A DNA stretch of 64,000 bases from contig JBDSSF010000001.1 in the NCBI GenBank assembly GCA_039928925.1, forward strand, positions 203,837 to 267,836. Direction: 5' to 3'. The translations under genes were made by a program, and so were the position numbers. The stretch is from Candidatus Saccharimonadales bacterium (lineage in GTDB: Bacteria > Patescibacteriota > Saccharimonadia > Saccharimonadales > Saccharimonadaceae). The notes below the pieces were generated by a model that was not told where the DNA came from, did not search any database, and saw nothing but the letters and a program-made list of their open reading frames with translations. Positions 52,666 to 62,155 of the stretch are shown one piece after another; position 1 is the first letter of the stretch; every line of letters begins with the position of its first letter.

Positions 52666-53084
52666 TGGATGGTTCAGTAGTATTTTTCTTTGTTGCAATA
52701 CTTGTTGTTGGTGCTATTCTTTTTGCTGTTATCACCCTAACAAAGCGCGGCGGATCACCACTAAATGTTGATAAATACCGTGTAAAATGGCTTGCCATCG
52801 AGCAACAATTAAAACGTGATGAACCAAGTAGTTGCCAGTTAGCAGTGCTTAACGCCGACAAGTTACTTGATCAAGCGCTCCGTGAGCGAGGATATAGGGG
52901 GCAGACAATGGGTGAGCGTATGAAGTCTGCCCATGACAAATGGACAAGCCGAGATGGTGTTTGGCGTGCTCATAAGCTACGTAATCAGATCGCTCACGAA
53001 TCTGATGTGCGTGTATCATACGACGAAGCGCGTAGCGCACTCGGTTGTTTCAAGCAGGCGCTTAAAGATCTAGGAGCAATTTAA
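52665..53084 (+). CDS. Membrane-anchored HEPN-like protein inside the gat operon
   Basis: One membrane helix (about 4-24) is followed by a helical domain: NADKLLDQALRERGYRG, MGERMKSAHDKW and WRAHKLRNQIAHES. The RNQIAH box fits the R-x4-H motif of HEPN ribonucleases, and the helix order resembles DUF4145-type HEPN proteins. The ends overlap gatA and gatB by one base each, so the product is made with GatCAB. Whether it cuts RNA is unknown. Confidence 0.65.
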   Translation: MDGSVVFFFVAILVVGAILFAVITLTKRGGSPLNVDKYRVKWLAIEQQLKRDEPSSCQLAVLNADKLLDQALRERGYRGQTMGERMKSAHDKWTSRDGVWRAHKLRNQIAHESDVRVSYDEARSALGCFKQALKDLGAI

Positions 53085-54523
53085 TGACAGATGAATTATT
53101 ACAGAAATATGATATGACGATTGGCATTGAGTGCCATGTTCAGCTTGCAACAACAACTAAGTTATTTAGTGGTGCAGACAATGACGCACGTGATAAAACA
53201 CCGAACAGTGTCGTGAGCCCAATTGATTTTGGTCTTCCAGGTATGCTCCCTGTCCTCAATCGAGAAGCTGTAAATCTGGCTATTAAAGCAGGTAAAGCGC
53301 TCGGAAGTGACATTGCACGTGTTAGCCGATTTGATCGAAAACACTATTTTTATCCTGATCTTCCAAACGGTTACCAGATTACACAGATGTATCATCCAAT
53401 TATCTTAGCCGGTAGCGTGACTGCGCCACTTGAAGATGGGTCACAGGTGACGGTAAGAATTCATCACGCACATATGGAAACAGATGCTGGTAAGTTAACT
53501 CATTTTTCTGATCACAGTCTTGTTGATCTTAATCGAGCGGGCACCCCACTTATAGAGGTTGTTTCTGAGCCTGATATGCACTCAGCTTTAGAGGCAAAAG
53601 CATTTGCGACTGAGCTATACCGACTCATGACATATGCGGGGGTTACACACGGCGATCTTTACAACGGTAATATGCGCTTTGACGTTAACATATCAATTGC
53701 GCCAAAAGGTGCCACTGAGCTTGGAAAACGAGCTGAAGTTAAAAACCTTAACTCATTCAAAAGCGTTGAAAAGGCAGCCGAGTACGAATTTCGTCGTCAA
53801 GCAGCGCTCCTAGACCATGGTGATAAAGTTGTTCAAGAAACTCGTGGTTGGGACGAAGCAACCCAAAAAACAAACTCACAAAGATCCAAGGAAGATGCGC
53901 AGGACTACCGCTACATGCCTGATGCTGACATTCCACCGATTATCTTATCTGATGAGGAAATTACAGAAATCCAGGCAACTGTGCCGAAGCTTCCGCCATT
54001 TTACCGCCAGTCATGGAAACAAATGAATCTCGATAGCACAGTTGTAAATGCTCTTTTGATATCTAAGTCACTTGCCGAAACAGTACAGCGTATTTTAGAA
54101 AATGCTGGCGAGAGTGCGGCTCGCCGTTCAGCTTTATGGCTACTCATGACGGTGACCGATGAAGATGTCTTAACAGATAAAATATCAATATCTGATGACA
54201 AATTGGTTGACTTAGCTGAAATGGTAGACAAAAACGAGTTAAGCTCGACAGCCGCAAAAGACGTATTTTTTGAAATGCAGACATCCAATGAATCACCGCG
54301 CGAAGTGGCTGAGCGAAAGAACCTAATTCAGGTTAGTGACGAAGGCGCAATTGGACTCATTGTTGATGAAGTTCTTGCAGATCCAGCAAGTGCAAAAGCG
54401 ATTGAGGATATTAAGAACGGTAACGATAAGGTCATCGGATTTTTAGTCGGCCAAATCATGAAAAAATCACAAGGCAAAGCAAATCCAGCACTTGCTCAGA
54501 AGTTAATACGCGAAAGATTGTAG
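53084..54523 (+). CDS. gatB: Asp/Glu-tRNA amidotransferase subunit B
   Basis: GIECHVQLATTTKLFSGA, PNGYQITQMYHPI, RAGTPLIEVVSEPDMHS and VKNLNSFKSVEKA define GatB, and the tRNA-binding YqeY-like tail ends at residue 479. It activates Glu on tRNA(Gln) by phosphorylation. Confidence 0.95.
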   Translation: MTDELLQKYDMTIGIECHVQLATTTKLFSGADNDARDKTPNSVVSPIDFGLPGMLPVLNREAVNLAIKAGKALGSDIARVSRFDRKHYFYPDLPNGYQITQMYHPIILAGSVTAPLEDGSQVTVRIHHAHMETDAGKLTHFSDHSLVDLNRAGTPLIEVVSEPDMHSALEAKAFATELYRLMTYAGVTHGDLYNGNMRFDVNISIAPKGATELGKRAEVKNLNSFKSVEKAAEYEFRRQAALLDHGDKVVQETRGWDEATQKTNSQRSKEDAQDYRYMPDADIPPIILSDEEITEIQATVPKLPPFYRQSWKQMNLDSTVVNALLISKSLAETVQRILENAGESAARRSALWLLMTVTDEDVLTDKISISDDKLVDLAEMVDKNELSSTAAKDVFFEMQTSNESPREVAERKNLIQVSDEGAIGLIVDEVLADPASAKAIEDIKNGNDKVIGFLVGQIMKKSQGKANPALAQKLIRERL

Positions 54524-54605
54524 CAGTTTTACCTCTCAGGTTGGCCTTTAAAAGAATTTTTAAACTGCTTGTTTTCACACTGTAAACAACATGTGATATA
54601 GTTAA

Positions 54606-54637
54606 TTATGTGAATCAATCTTATAGATTACACATAA
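54606..54637 (+). promoter_or_regulatory. Hairpin before the envelope-protein cluster
   Basis: TTATGTG and CACATAA, with a further ATC/GAT, form a stem in the 5' leader directly before AAAGGAG and ATG 54654. It may affect translation. Confidence 0.45.
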
Positions 54638-54653
54638 TGAAAGGAGTTATTTA

Positions 54654-54902
54654 ATGGATTGGGCACAAATACTAGTTATAATCCTTTCAATTTTCTTGGC
54701 GATTTTTATATTACTCGCTATCATATTGATTGTCATGCTGATTCGTGTCACGCAGCAAATTAAATCGGTTACTTCGACCGCACAGCGTGCAGCCGAAAAT
54801 ATCGAATCAGTTGTTGCGAATGTCTCAAAGGCAACGTCACCAGTATTTCTTATAGGATTATTAACAAAGCAATTTAAGAAATTTACAAAAAGTAAGAAAT
54901 AA
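54654..54902 (+). CDS. Small membrane protein, 82 aa, DUF948-like
   Basis: One long hydrophobic helix (about 6-32) followed by an amphipathic helix ending in a Lys-rich tail. The pattern resembles the start of DUF948 proteins. It precedes a YtxH gene, a common pairing. AAAGGAG gives a strong ribosome-binding site. Confidence 0.6.
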   Translation: MDWAQILVIILSIFLAIFILLAIILIVMLIRVTQQIKSVTSTAQRAAENIESVVANVSKATSPVFLIGLLTKQFKKFTKSKK

Positions 54903-54915
54903 GGAGAACATAGTT

Positions 54916-55236
54916 ATGTCAAAAGGAAAATTCGCACTCGGAGCACTAGTTGGAGCAGCAGCAGGAGTTGTTGCTGGCCTTCTTACGGCACCAAAAGCAG
55001 GTAAAGAGACACGAGCTGATATTAAGAAAAAAGCAGACGAACTAAAAAAAGAAGCTTCTCAAAAAGCAGATGTAGCTAAAAACAAATCAACAGAAGTTGC
55101 CCATGATGTCAAAGCAAAGGCAACTGAAGTAGTAGACGATGTTGTTTCTAAGACAGAAGAATACAAAGTACGTGGCGAAAATGCAATCAATGGTGCTGTC
55201 GAAGGTGCTAAAAAAGGTTTTAACGCAAAACGCTAA
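54916..55236 (+). CDS. YtxH-domain protein
   Basis: FALGALVGAAAGVVAGLLTAP is the YtxH membrane hairpin, followed by GKETRADIKKKADELKKEA and a long Lys/Glu/Ala helix. Members are envelope-stress proteins of unknown mechanism. Starts 13 bp after the previous gene with AAGGAG. Confidence 0.85.
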   Translation: MSKGKFALGALVGAAAGVVAGLLTAPKAGKETRADIKKKADELKKEASQKADVAKNKSTEVAHDVKAKATEVVDDVVSKTEEYKVRGENAINGAVEGAKKGFNAKR

Positions 55237-55250
55237 ATCTATCTAATTAG

Positions 55251-55290
55251 TATGGCACGTCTGATAATATTTCAGGCGTGCCATATTTTC
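55251..55290 (+). terminator. Intrinsic terminator
   Basis: ATGGCACG and CGTGCCAT with additional CTGA/TTCAG pairing form a long stem, followed by ATTTTC. Confidence 0.65.
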
Positions 55291-55301
55291 TAAGGAGTTA
55301 T

Positions 55302-55595
55302 ATGGCCGAAAAAAAGAAGAAAATGGGTATCCTCAGTAAATTCAAACGAGATAACGAAAATGGCGCACGCCACGATATGCTTGAAGAATTATTTATGGAT
55401 TTTAATAGGAACCGAGTAAATATCTATAAGATTAACTTTGTCCGTGGATTATTTTTCGGACTTGGAAGTGTCTTGGGCGGTACACTACTTGTTGCGTTAC
55501 TATTGTGGATATTGAATGTATTTACAGGCTGGTTTCCAGCATTGAATGACTTCATTGGCGGGTTAACCGATACCGTTCATAAAGTACAAAAATAA
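55302..55595 (+). CDS. DUF5665-family membrane protein
   Basis: A basic N-terminus precedes NFVRGLFFGLGSVLGGTLLV, the core of DUF5665, and a second hydrophobic part. 97 aa from ATG 55302, which follows AAGGAG; an upstream in-frame ATG at 55278 lies within the terminator region. Function unknown. Confidence 0.75.
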   Translation: MAEKKKKMGILSKFKRDNENGARHDMLEELFMDFNRNRVNIYKINFVRGLFFGLGSVLGGTLLVALLLWILNVFTGWFPALNDFIGGLTDTVHKVQK

Positions 55596-55654
55596 GCATC
55601 ATCTGATTTTACTACAGACAAATAATCATTAAAAACGCTATACTATATGGAGCC

Positions 55655-58600
55655 ATGGGGGTAGAAATTGAAACTAGCGCTGATGTAAAAACACAGCTGC
55701 AACCAGCGGATTATGTTCATTTACATAATCATACACACCATAGTCTTCTTGACGGGCTTACGAAGGTTGACGAGCTTGTTTCTGTTGTCAAGAAAATGGG
55801 CATGGAGGCGGTGGCGATCACAGATCACGGTACGATGTCGGGTACTATTGAATTCTATAAAGCCGCAAATGATCAAGAAATTAAGCCGATCATTGGTATG
55901 GAGGCCTACGTTGCCACAAGGTCAAGACATGATCGTGATCCAGCTAAGGACAAAGCTCGATATCACCTCATCATTCTTGCAATGAATGAGACCGGGTATA
56001 AGAATCTTATGATCTTATCTTCAAAAGCAAATCTTGAAGGCTTTTACTACAAACCGCGTATCGATCATGAGCTACTTGAGCAGTACAATGAAGGTCTTAT
56101 TATTCTTTCAGCATGTGCAAGCGGTGAGCTTGGTGAGCAGTTAAGAGTCGACAATTATGAAGAAGCAAAAAAGATAGCGAGTTGGTATAAGTCTGTATTT
56201 GGGGACCGTTATTACTTAGAACTACAAGATCACGGCCATCCTAATAGTCCAGCCCAGTGGGATGTTCAAGTCGGTATTAATAAACACCTTGAACGCTTAG
56301 CCGAGGAACTTGATATCGAATGCGTTGTCACGAGCGATGGTCATTATATTTCACACGATGACCAAGATGCACATGAAATTCTTCTCTGCGTAGGAACTGG
56401 CGCGTTTCTTTCGGATGAAAAGCGCATGAGCTTAAAAGATTTTGAACTTCATGTAGCCGACCCTGTAGATATAATCTCCAGATGGGGCATTACTAATCCA
56501 CGCGCGGTGATGAATACAAAAACAATTGCAGATCGTTGTAGAGTGAAGATCGAACTTGGCGGTATTCTTATTCCAACATTCCCAGTTCCTGAGGGAGAAA
56601 CGGAAAAGTCATATCTTGATACGCTTGTTTATCAGGGGCTCGCTGTACGCTACGGCGACAAATTACAGGAAGAGGCGAGTACACTAACGGTTAGCGAGAT
56701 AAGACCAACACTTAGTGATGAAGTACGAGATAGGCTTGATATGGAACTGTCTGTTCTTGAAAAAATGGGATATAACGGATATTTCCTTATTGTCCAAGAT
56801 TTTATTAACTGGGGTAAAGCACAAGGTATTATTTTTGGACCTGGACGTGGGTCGGCTGCAGGATCAATTATTGCCTATGCACTTAATATTACAGATCTCG
56901 ATCCATTAAAATACGATCTTCTTTTTGAGCGATTTTTAAATCCAGATCGTATCTCAATGCCTGATATCGATATTGATATTCAAGACACCCGTCGAGACGA
57001 GGTAATAGCATATTGTGCTGAAAAATATGGATCATCACGAGTAGCAAACATCGTGACATTTGGAAAAATGGCTGCACGTGCTGCTGTAAGAGATGTAGCA
57101 CGCGTGCTACAAGTTCCATATGCGGAGGCGGACCGATTGTCCAAGATGATTCCTCCACCTGTCCAGGGGCGCCATATTCCACTTAGCAGGAGTATTGTTG
57201 ACGATGCTGACTTAAAGCGTGAGTATGAAACGAATCCTACTGCAAAGACAGTGTTTGATTATGCAGTTCGTCTTGAAGGTACGATTCGCTCGCATGGTGT
57301 TCATGCTGCAGGTGTAGTTATTGCACCTGATGACATTGTTAACTATGCACCTCTTGAGATGGCACAAAAAGGAGTTGTCTCAACCCAGTACTCCATGAAC
57401 CCTGTTGAAGAGCTTGGCCTTCTTAAGATGGACTTTTTAGGTCTGTCAAATCTTACTATTATTAATAATGCTCTTCGTATTATCAAAAAGGTATATAAAG
57501 AAGATATTATTTTATCAAAAATCCCACTAGATGACGCTAAGACATACGAACTATTCCAGCGAGGCGATACAACGGGTGTATTCCAGTTAGAATCAGCTGG
57601 TATGAAGCGATACCTACGTGAGCTAAAACCAACAGCATTTGAAGACATCATTGCAATGGTGGCTCTCTATCGTCCTGGGCCTATGCAGTTTATTGACAGT
57701 TTTATCAAACGTAAACATGGTCAGGAGCCAATTAGTTATCTTCACCAAGGAATGGAACCTGCGCTATCAAGTACGTATGGTATCCTAGTCTATCAAGAGC
57801 AGTTTATGCAGATCAGTAAAGATTGGTGTGGGTTTACTGGTGGTCAGGCAGATACGCTACGAAAAGCGGTTGGCAAGAAGAAGATTGATTTGATGCGTAA
57901 GGTCAAAGTTGATTTCGTGGACGGGGCAATTAAGCACAGTGGTGCTGATAAGGCGACAGCTGAGAAGTTTTGGGATCAGTTAGAGGAGTTTGCAAACTAC
58001 TGTTTCAATAAGTCCCACGCTGCTTGCTACGGACTGATAAGCTATTGGACTGCCTATCTTAAGGCTCATCACCCAGATGCATTCATGGCTGCGCTTATGA
58101 CCAGTGATCAAGATGACATTGACCGACTCGCAATTGAAATTACTGAGTGTAAGCATATGGGAATAACAGTCATGTCACCAGATGTAAATGAGTCATTTGT
58201 GGAATTTGCTATTGTCCCTAATGAAAATAAAATACGTTTTGGAATGGCGGCAATAAAAGGCGTGGGCGTCGGTGCAGTCGAAGAAATTCTTCGTGCTCGT
58301 GAAAACGGTAAGTTCGACTCAATTGAAGATTTTGCCAAACGCGTCACAACATCACGATTTAATAAAAAGGCATGGGATTCGCTTATTAAATCAGGAGGTT
58401 TTGATGCGATGGGCGATAGATCCGATCTTCTATTCAACCTTGAAACCATCCAGGCATTTGCGAGTAAAGTTCAAAAAGAAGCACTCAGTGGCCAGACTGA
58501 TTTATTTGGTGGTCTTGGAGATATGGGATCGATTCAACCGACCGTTACGCTCCAATCAGCCCCTGCGCGACATACAGATAAAGAACGACTCACTTGGGAG

Positions 58601-59383
58601 AGAGAGCTACTTGGTCTGTATATTAGCGCACACCCTCTCGATAACTACGATGCATATTTTGAAGAACAGACGATTCCACTCATGCGCATGACGCCAGATG
58701 TTGACGGGAAAAAGGCAACAATTGGTGGACTAATTAGTACAGTACGAAGTATTGTAACGAAGTCAGGTACGAAAATGGCGTTTGTTGGAATTGAAGATAA
58801 GACGAGTGAAGGGGAAGTTATCATCTTTCCAAATCTATATGAACTTGTCGGCGCAAAGTTAGTTCAGGACGCTGTTATCCGTGTCACAGGAAAAATTAGT
58901 GCAAGGGACCGAGACGGTAATCTTGGCACTGATGCAAAAATGATCGCTGATGAAGTCGTTGTTGTGAGTGACGAAGAATTACGCACGTACGAATCAACAG
59001 GACGCAAGATGGATGCGCCCAAAATGAGTACAAAAGTAAAAGCAATGCGCGTTGCTGAGCATAGAGCTAAGCAAACTGGAAAGACAATCAGTGCACCCAG
59101 TAGCTCATTGCCGCCAACATCTGTAGCTGAAAAGCCAAGACCTATGATGGATAGCCCAGTTGCAAAGAAAGTGTATGTACATATTAAAAACCCAGATGAT
59201 CATGAAGCTCTTATCGCATTAAAACGTGTATGTAGTGAATATCCAGGTAATGTAGATATTGTCCTCGTCCTTGGTGCTGACAAGAAGTCAGCTATCAAGA
59301 TGCCTTTTAAGGTTAACGCTGAGCTTGATCTAATTGGAAAGCTTGTAAAACAGATTGGCGAAGACTGCGTCGTTTTAAAATAA
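55655..59383 (+). CDS. dnaE: DNA polymerase III alpha subunit
   Basis: PHP domain at the start (YVHLHNHTHHSLLDGLTK), polymerase core with GPGRGSAAGSIIAYAL and MPDIDIDIQDTRRDEVI (catalytic Asp), the tandem helix-hairpin-helix (FGMAAIKGVGVGAVEEIL) and the OB fold (ATIGGLISTVRSI). 1242 aa fits the DnaE1 type. TATACT lies 10 nt before ATG 55655. It is the main replicase. Confidence 0.96.
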   Translation: MGVEIETSADVKTQLQPADYVHLHNHTHHSLLDGLTKVDELVSVVKKMGMEAVAITDHGTMSGTIEFYKAANDQEIKPIIGMEAYVATRSRHDRDPAKDKARYHLIILAMNETGYKNLMILSSKANLEGFYYKPRIDHELLEQYNEGLIILSACASGELGEQLRVDNYEEAKKIASWYKSVFGDRYYLELQDHGHPNSPAQWDVQVGINKHLERLAEELDIECVVTSDGHYISHDDQDAHEILLCVGTGAFLSDEKRMSLKDFELHVADPVDIISRWGITNPRAVMNTKTIADRCRVKIELGGILIPTFPVPEGETEKSYLDTLVYQGLAVRYGDKLQEEASTLTVSEIRPTLSDEVRDRLDMELSVLEKMGYNGYFLIVQDFINWGKAQGIIFGPGRGSAAGSIIAYALNITDLDPLKYDLLFERFLNPDRISMPDIDIDIQDTRRDEVIAYCAEKYGSSRVANIVTFGKMAARAAVRDVARVLQVPYAEADRLSKMIPPPVQGRHIPLSRSIVDDADLKREYETNPTAKTVFDYAVRLEGTIRSHGVHAAGVVIAPDDIVNYAPLEMAQKGVVSTQYSMNPVEELGLLKMDFLGLSNLTIINNALRIIKKVYKEDIILSKIPLDDAKTYELFQRGDTTGVFQLESAGMKRYLRELKPTAFEDIIAMVALYRPGPMQFIDSFIKRKHGQEPISYLHQGMEPALSSTYGILVYQEQFMQISKDWCGFTGGQADTLRKAVGKKKIDLMRKVKVDFVDGAIKHSGADKATAEKFWDQLEEFANYCFNKSHAACYGLISYWTAYLKAHHPDAFMAALMTSDQDDIDRLAIEITECKHMGITVMSPDVNESFVEFAIVPNENKIRFGMAAIKGVGVGAVEEILRARENGKFDSIEDFAKRVTTSRFNKKAWDSLIKSGGFDAMGDRSDLLFNLETIQAFASKVQKEALSGQTDLFGGLGDMGSIQPTVTLQSAPARHTDKERLTWERELLGLYISAHPLDNYDAYFEEQTIPLMRMTPDVDGKKATIGGLISTVRSIVTKSGTKMAFVGIEDKTSEGEVIIFPNLYELVGAKLVQDAVIRVTGKISARDRDGNLGTDAKMIADEVVVVSDEELRTYESTGRKMDAPKMSTKVKAMRVAEHRAKQTGKTISAPSSSLPPTSVAEKPRPMMDSPVAKKVYVHIKNPDDHEALIALKRVCSEYPGNVDIVLVLGADKKSAIKMPFKVNAELDLIGKLVKQIGEDCVVLK

Positions 59384-59410
59384 AATACTCCACCTCCACG
59401 GAGTATTTTA
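59381..59410. terminator. Bidirectional intrinsic terminator after dnaE
   Basis: TAAAATACTCC and GGAGTATTTTA form a perfect 11-bp stem around ACCTCCAC. Confidence 0.85.
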
Positions 59411-59458
59411 CTCTACGTGACAGGCGGAGCGTTTGTCATATGTTCCAATCCATCTTGG

Positions 59459-59908
59459 TCAGTCGATCAGTTCGAATTTATCTATTACACCGAGTGACCG
59501 ATATTCACCGAGTGGCGTACCACGCATCATGATGATTCGAAGCGGATCACCTTTTCTCAGGATAGAGCCCCCTCGACCGAAAGATGTGCCAACAACGGGC
59601 ACTCGATAGTCTAGGGGTACTGTCCGAGTTTCGGCACTTTCTACCTCATCGTCAGCTTGAGCGCGTTGGATTTCGTAGATAACCGTAAGGAGCTGCCTTA
59701 CCCATCTCTGAATACTATCCGGCAGCTTATCGAGCGGAATCGCGAAATGTCGCTCCATCATTGATCTGAGGTGATGGGCACTGCTTCGGACAGTCATTGT
59801 TGTGAGAAAAAAAACACCCTCACTGGTTGTGACCTGAGCACCTACCTTGAAATTCACCCCTCTATCAATTGCAAGTCCATTACCGTTGAACTCGATTGAA
59901 AAGGTCAT
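59459..59908 (-). CDS. GC-rich orphan protein, 149 aa
   Basis: No family recognised. The order is TFSIEFNGNGLAIDRGVNF, a stretch FFLTTMTVRSSAHHLRSMM, helices with QRWVRQLLTVIYEIQ, and basic GRGGSILRKGDPLRIIMM. Base composition is richer in GC than dnaE, as in the other orphans. Of several starts (59980, 59938, 59908) the last has AGAGGAG at good spacing, while the one at 59938 would follow a TATAAT box more closely. Confidence 0.6.
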   Translation of the reverse strand: MTFSIEFNGNGLAIDRGVNFKVGAQVTTSEGVFFLTTMTVRSSAHHLRSMMERHFAIPLDKLPDSIQRWVRQLLTVIYEIQRAQADDEVESAETRTVPLDYRVPVVGTSFGRGGSILRKGDPLRIIMMRGTPLGEYRSLGVIDKFELID

Positions 59909-59983
59909 TGCCGACATCTCCTCTGGTTGGTTGTACATGGACAATAGCGGTATTATATCTCTAATAATTAGCTGCAGCAAGCG

Positions 59984-60475
59984 TTACGGGTTTGTAAACA
60001 GCCCGTAGAGTGCAATACCTGTCGCTACGCTGACGTTGAATGATTCTTTTTGACCCTGCATAGGTATCTCTATTAAATCATCGCATTGGTTTCTTAGATC
60101 ACCCGTAATACCCTCTACTTCTTCGCCGAGTAAGAGGACAATTTTACCAGGAGTCTTGTATTTTGCTAGCATGATACTTCGCGCGTCTTGCTCAAGCCCG
60201 ACAATACGGTAGCCATCCTGGCGTAATGTTTCAATATCTGGGTTCTCTTGATACTCAAATGGGACTATCATTTCTGCATCAAGCGCAGTTTTATGAATCT
60301 GTGCCGTTAACTTATCAGCAATATGCGGTAATCTAGTATCAGATTTCAGTCTTGGGTAAGGCGTGTATCCACTCAAGATAATTTTTGAAACACCAAATCC
60401 CTCCGCAGTACGAAAAATAGCACCAACGTTATGAGTAGATCTAATATTGTGAGCAATAACTATAACTTGTGGCAT
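59984..60475 (-). CDS. SpoU/TrmH-family RNA 2'-O-methyltransferase
   Basis: Motif 1 NVGAIFRTAEGFGV, motif 2 LLLGEEVEGI and motif 3 IPMQGQKESFNVSVA of the knotted SPOUT fold are present in 163 aa. It methylates a ribose in tRNA or rRNA; without an extra N-terminal domain it resembles short TrmL/TrmH types. It starts about 55 bp from the divergent PilB-like gene. Confidence 0.88.
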   Translation of the reverse strand: MPQVIVIAHNIRSTHNVGAIFRTAEGFGVSKIILSGYTPYPRLKSDTRLPHIADKLTAQIHKTALDAEMIVPFEYQENPDIETLRQDGYRIVGLEQDARSIMLAKYKTPGKIVLLLGEEVEGITGDLRNQCDDLIEIPMQGQKESFNVSVATGIALYGLFTNP

Positions 60476-60530
60476 TTCAAGTCATTATACCACTATAAAA
60501 ACCATTAGCTTTTTGCTATAGTCATAGTTA

Positions 60531-62153
60531 ATGGACGAAGATAAAATACAGTTAACCCGTCGCCAGCACGACGAGGACGCAACTCGTGAGCGTGCAGCTA
60601 TCCTTGGGCTGCAGTATCTTGATACGCGTGAAATTGAAAATAATCTTTCACTGACTGACGGCATACTGGCAATTCAGGAGATGTATAACGGTCATATTGT
60701 TCCACTGATTGCTGGGAGTAACGGCGAAGCATTCAGATTTGGCGTGACGAGCCAGACGCCTCAGTCACTTATTAAATCTATGCATACAGCCTATAGTGAC
60801 CGCGGTGATAGCATTCAGTTCTTCCTGATCAGTGGTAGTGGATTCAAGGCATTCATGAATCGCTATGATCCACCAAAAGAAGTTATCTATGATGATATCG
60901 AGATAGCCAAAGAAGGTGACAGTGACACAATTAGCGAGGTGAGCAAGACACTAAACTCTGTAAGTACAGACAGGGTATTCGATTATCTCATTGACCAGGC
61001 AGACAAATTGGGCGCAAGTGATATTCATATTGAAAACGAACGAACTTACATACGTGTTCGTATGCGTATCGATGGTGCACTTCATCCTGTAGCTGACCTT
61101 GAAAAAGATCGTTACCGTGTACTTATGGGTGCGCTTGGCTCAAGGGCCAATATATCTATTGCTGCAACGACTCCACAATCAGGTCACATGCAACGAGAAA
61201 TTACGAGAGATGGTGCAACCCATCTTCTCAATCTACGTATCGAAACAGTACCAACGATCTACGGACAAGATGCCGTCATGCGTCTCTTCAACTTTGATGA
61301 GAGCTTATTAAACCTTGATCTTCTTGGCATTCCTGAGCGTCAGCGTCATGAAATTGATGAAGTTATAAAACACCCACGCGGTATGGTACTCATGGTGGGC
61401 CCAACAGGATCAGGTAAGTCGACGACACTCTATAGCATGCTCAACGCACTAAACACGAGTGATAGAAAGCTTATTACGCTTGAAGACCCAATCGAGTATG
61501 GCCTTACTGGTATCTCGCAGATACCAATCGATACTACGCATGGTCAAAGCTTTGCCGATGGACTTCGTGCCGTACTTCGTCTTGATCCTGACGTTGTAAT
61601 GGTTGGTGAGATTCGCGATGTTGATACAGCAAAAACAGCTATCCAGGCATCAATCACTGGCCACCTTGTCCTCTCAAGCTTTCACGCAAATTCAACAAGC
61701 GCTGCTTTTAGTCGAATGATTGATTTGATCGGCACAAACCCGATTTTTAGTTCGGCCATACGTCTTGTTATTGCGCAGCGTCTTGTGCGTAGATTGTATG
61801 ATGACTCAAAAGAAGAATATGACCCTGATGAGGCGACACGTAATTATGTTCGAAGTGTTCTAGAGAACTTACCAAGTGATGTCGAGAAGCCAGATTTTGA
61901 CAACTTTAAGTTATGGCGACCAAAGCCCAGCGAAGAGGCACCATTTGGCTACAAAGGCCGTATTGTGATCATGGAGCAGATGGTGGTCAACGAAAATATT
62001 CAAAAGTTTCTTCGAGGTGACGTAAAAGACGTGAACACTGATGAAATAGAAAAAGTCGCCAAAGAAAATGGCTTAGTCACGCTTACTCAAGTTGGAGTGC
62101 TCGCTGCTCTTCGCGGTGAAACTACACTTGAAGAAATAAGCCGAGTTATCTAA
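60531..62153 (+). CDS. pilB: Type IV pilus assembly ATPase (PilB/GspE type)
   Basis: Walker A GPTGSGKSTTLYSMLN, Asp box ITLEDPIEY, Walker B LRLDPDVVMVGEIRD and the His box TGHLVLSSFHAN identify the traffic ATPase. The N-terminal T2SSE domain is present. The CxxC zinc pair usual in PilB is replaced (RRLYDDSKEEYDPD, and no Cys before GYKGRI). Type IV pili are used by episymbiotic CPR cells for host attachment and motility. TATAGT lies 8 nt before ATG 60531. Confidence 0.88.
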   Translation: MDEDKIQLTRRQHDEDATRERAAILGLQYLDTREIENNLSLTDGILAIQEMYNGHIVPLIAGSNGEAFRFGVTSQTPQSLIKSMHTAYSDRGDSIQFFLISGSGFKAFMNRYDPPKEVIYDDIEIAKEGDSDTISEVSKTLNSVSTDRVFDYLIDQADKLGASDIHIENERTYIRVRMRIDGALHPVADLEKDRYRVLMGALGSRANISIAATTPQSGHMQREITRDGATHLLNLRIETVPTIYGQDAVMRLFNFDESLLNLDLLGIPERQRHEIDEVIKHPRGMVLMVGPTGSGKSTTLYSMLNALNTSDRKLITLEDPIEYGLTGISQIPIDTTHGQSFADGLRAVLRLDPDVVMVGEIRDVDTAKTAIQASITGHLVLSSFHANSTSAAFSRMIDLIGTNPIFSSAIRLVIAQRLVRRLYDDSKEEYDPDEATRNYVRSVLENLPSDVEKPDFDNFKLWRPKPSEEAPFGYKGRIVIMEQMVVNENIQKFLRGDVKDVNTDEIEKVAKENGLVTLTQVGVLAALRGETTLEEISRVI

Positions 62154-62155
62154 GA

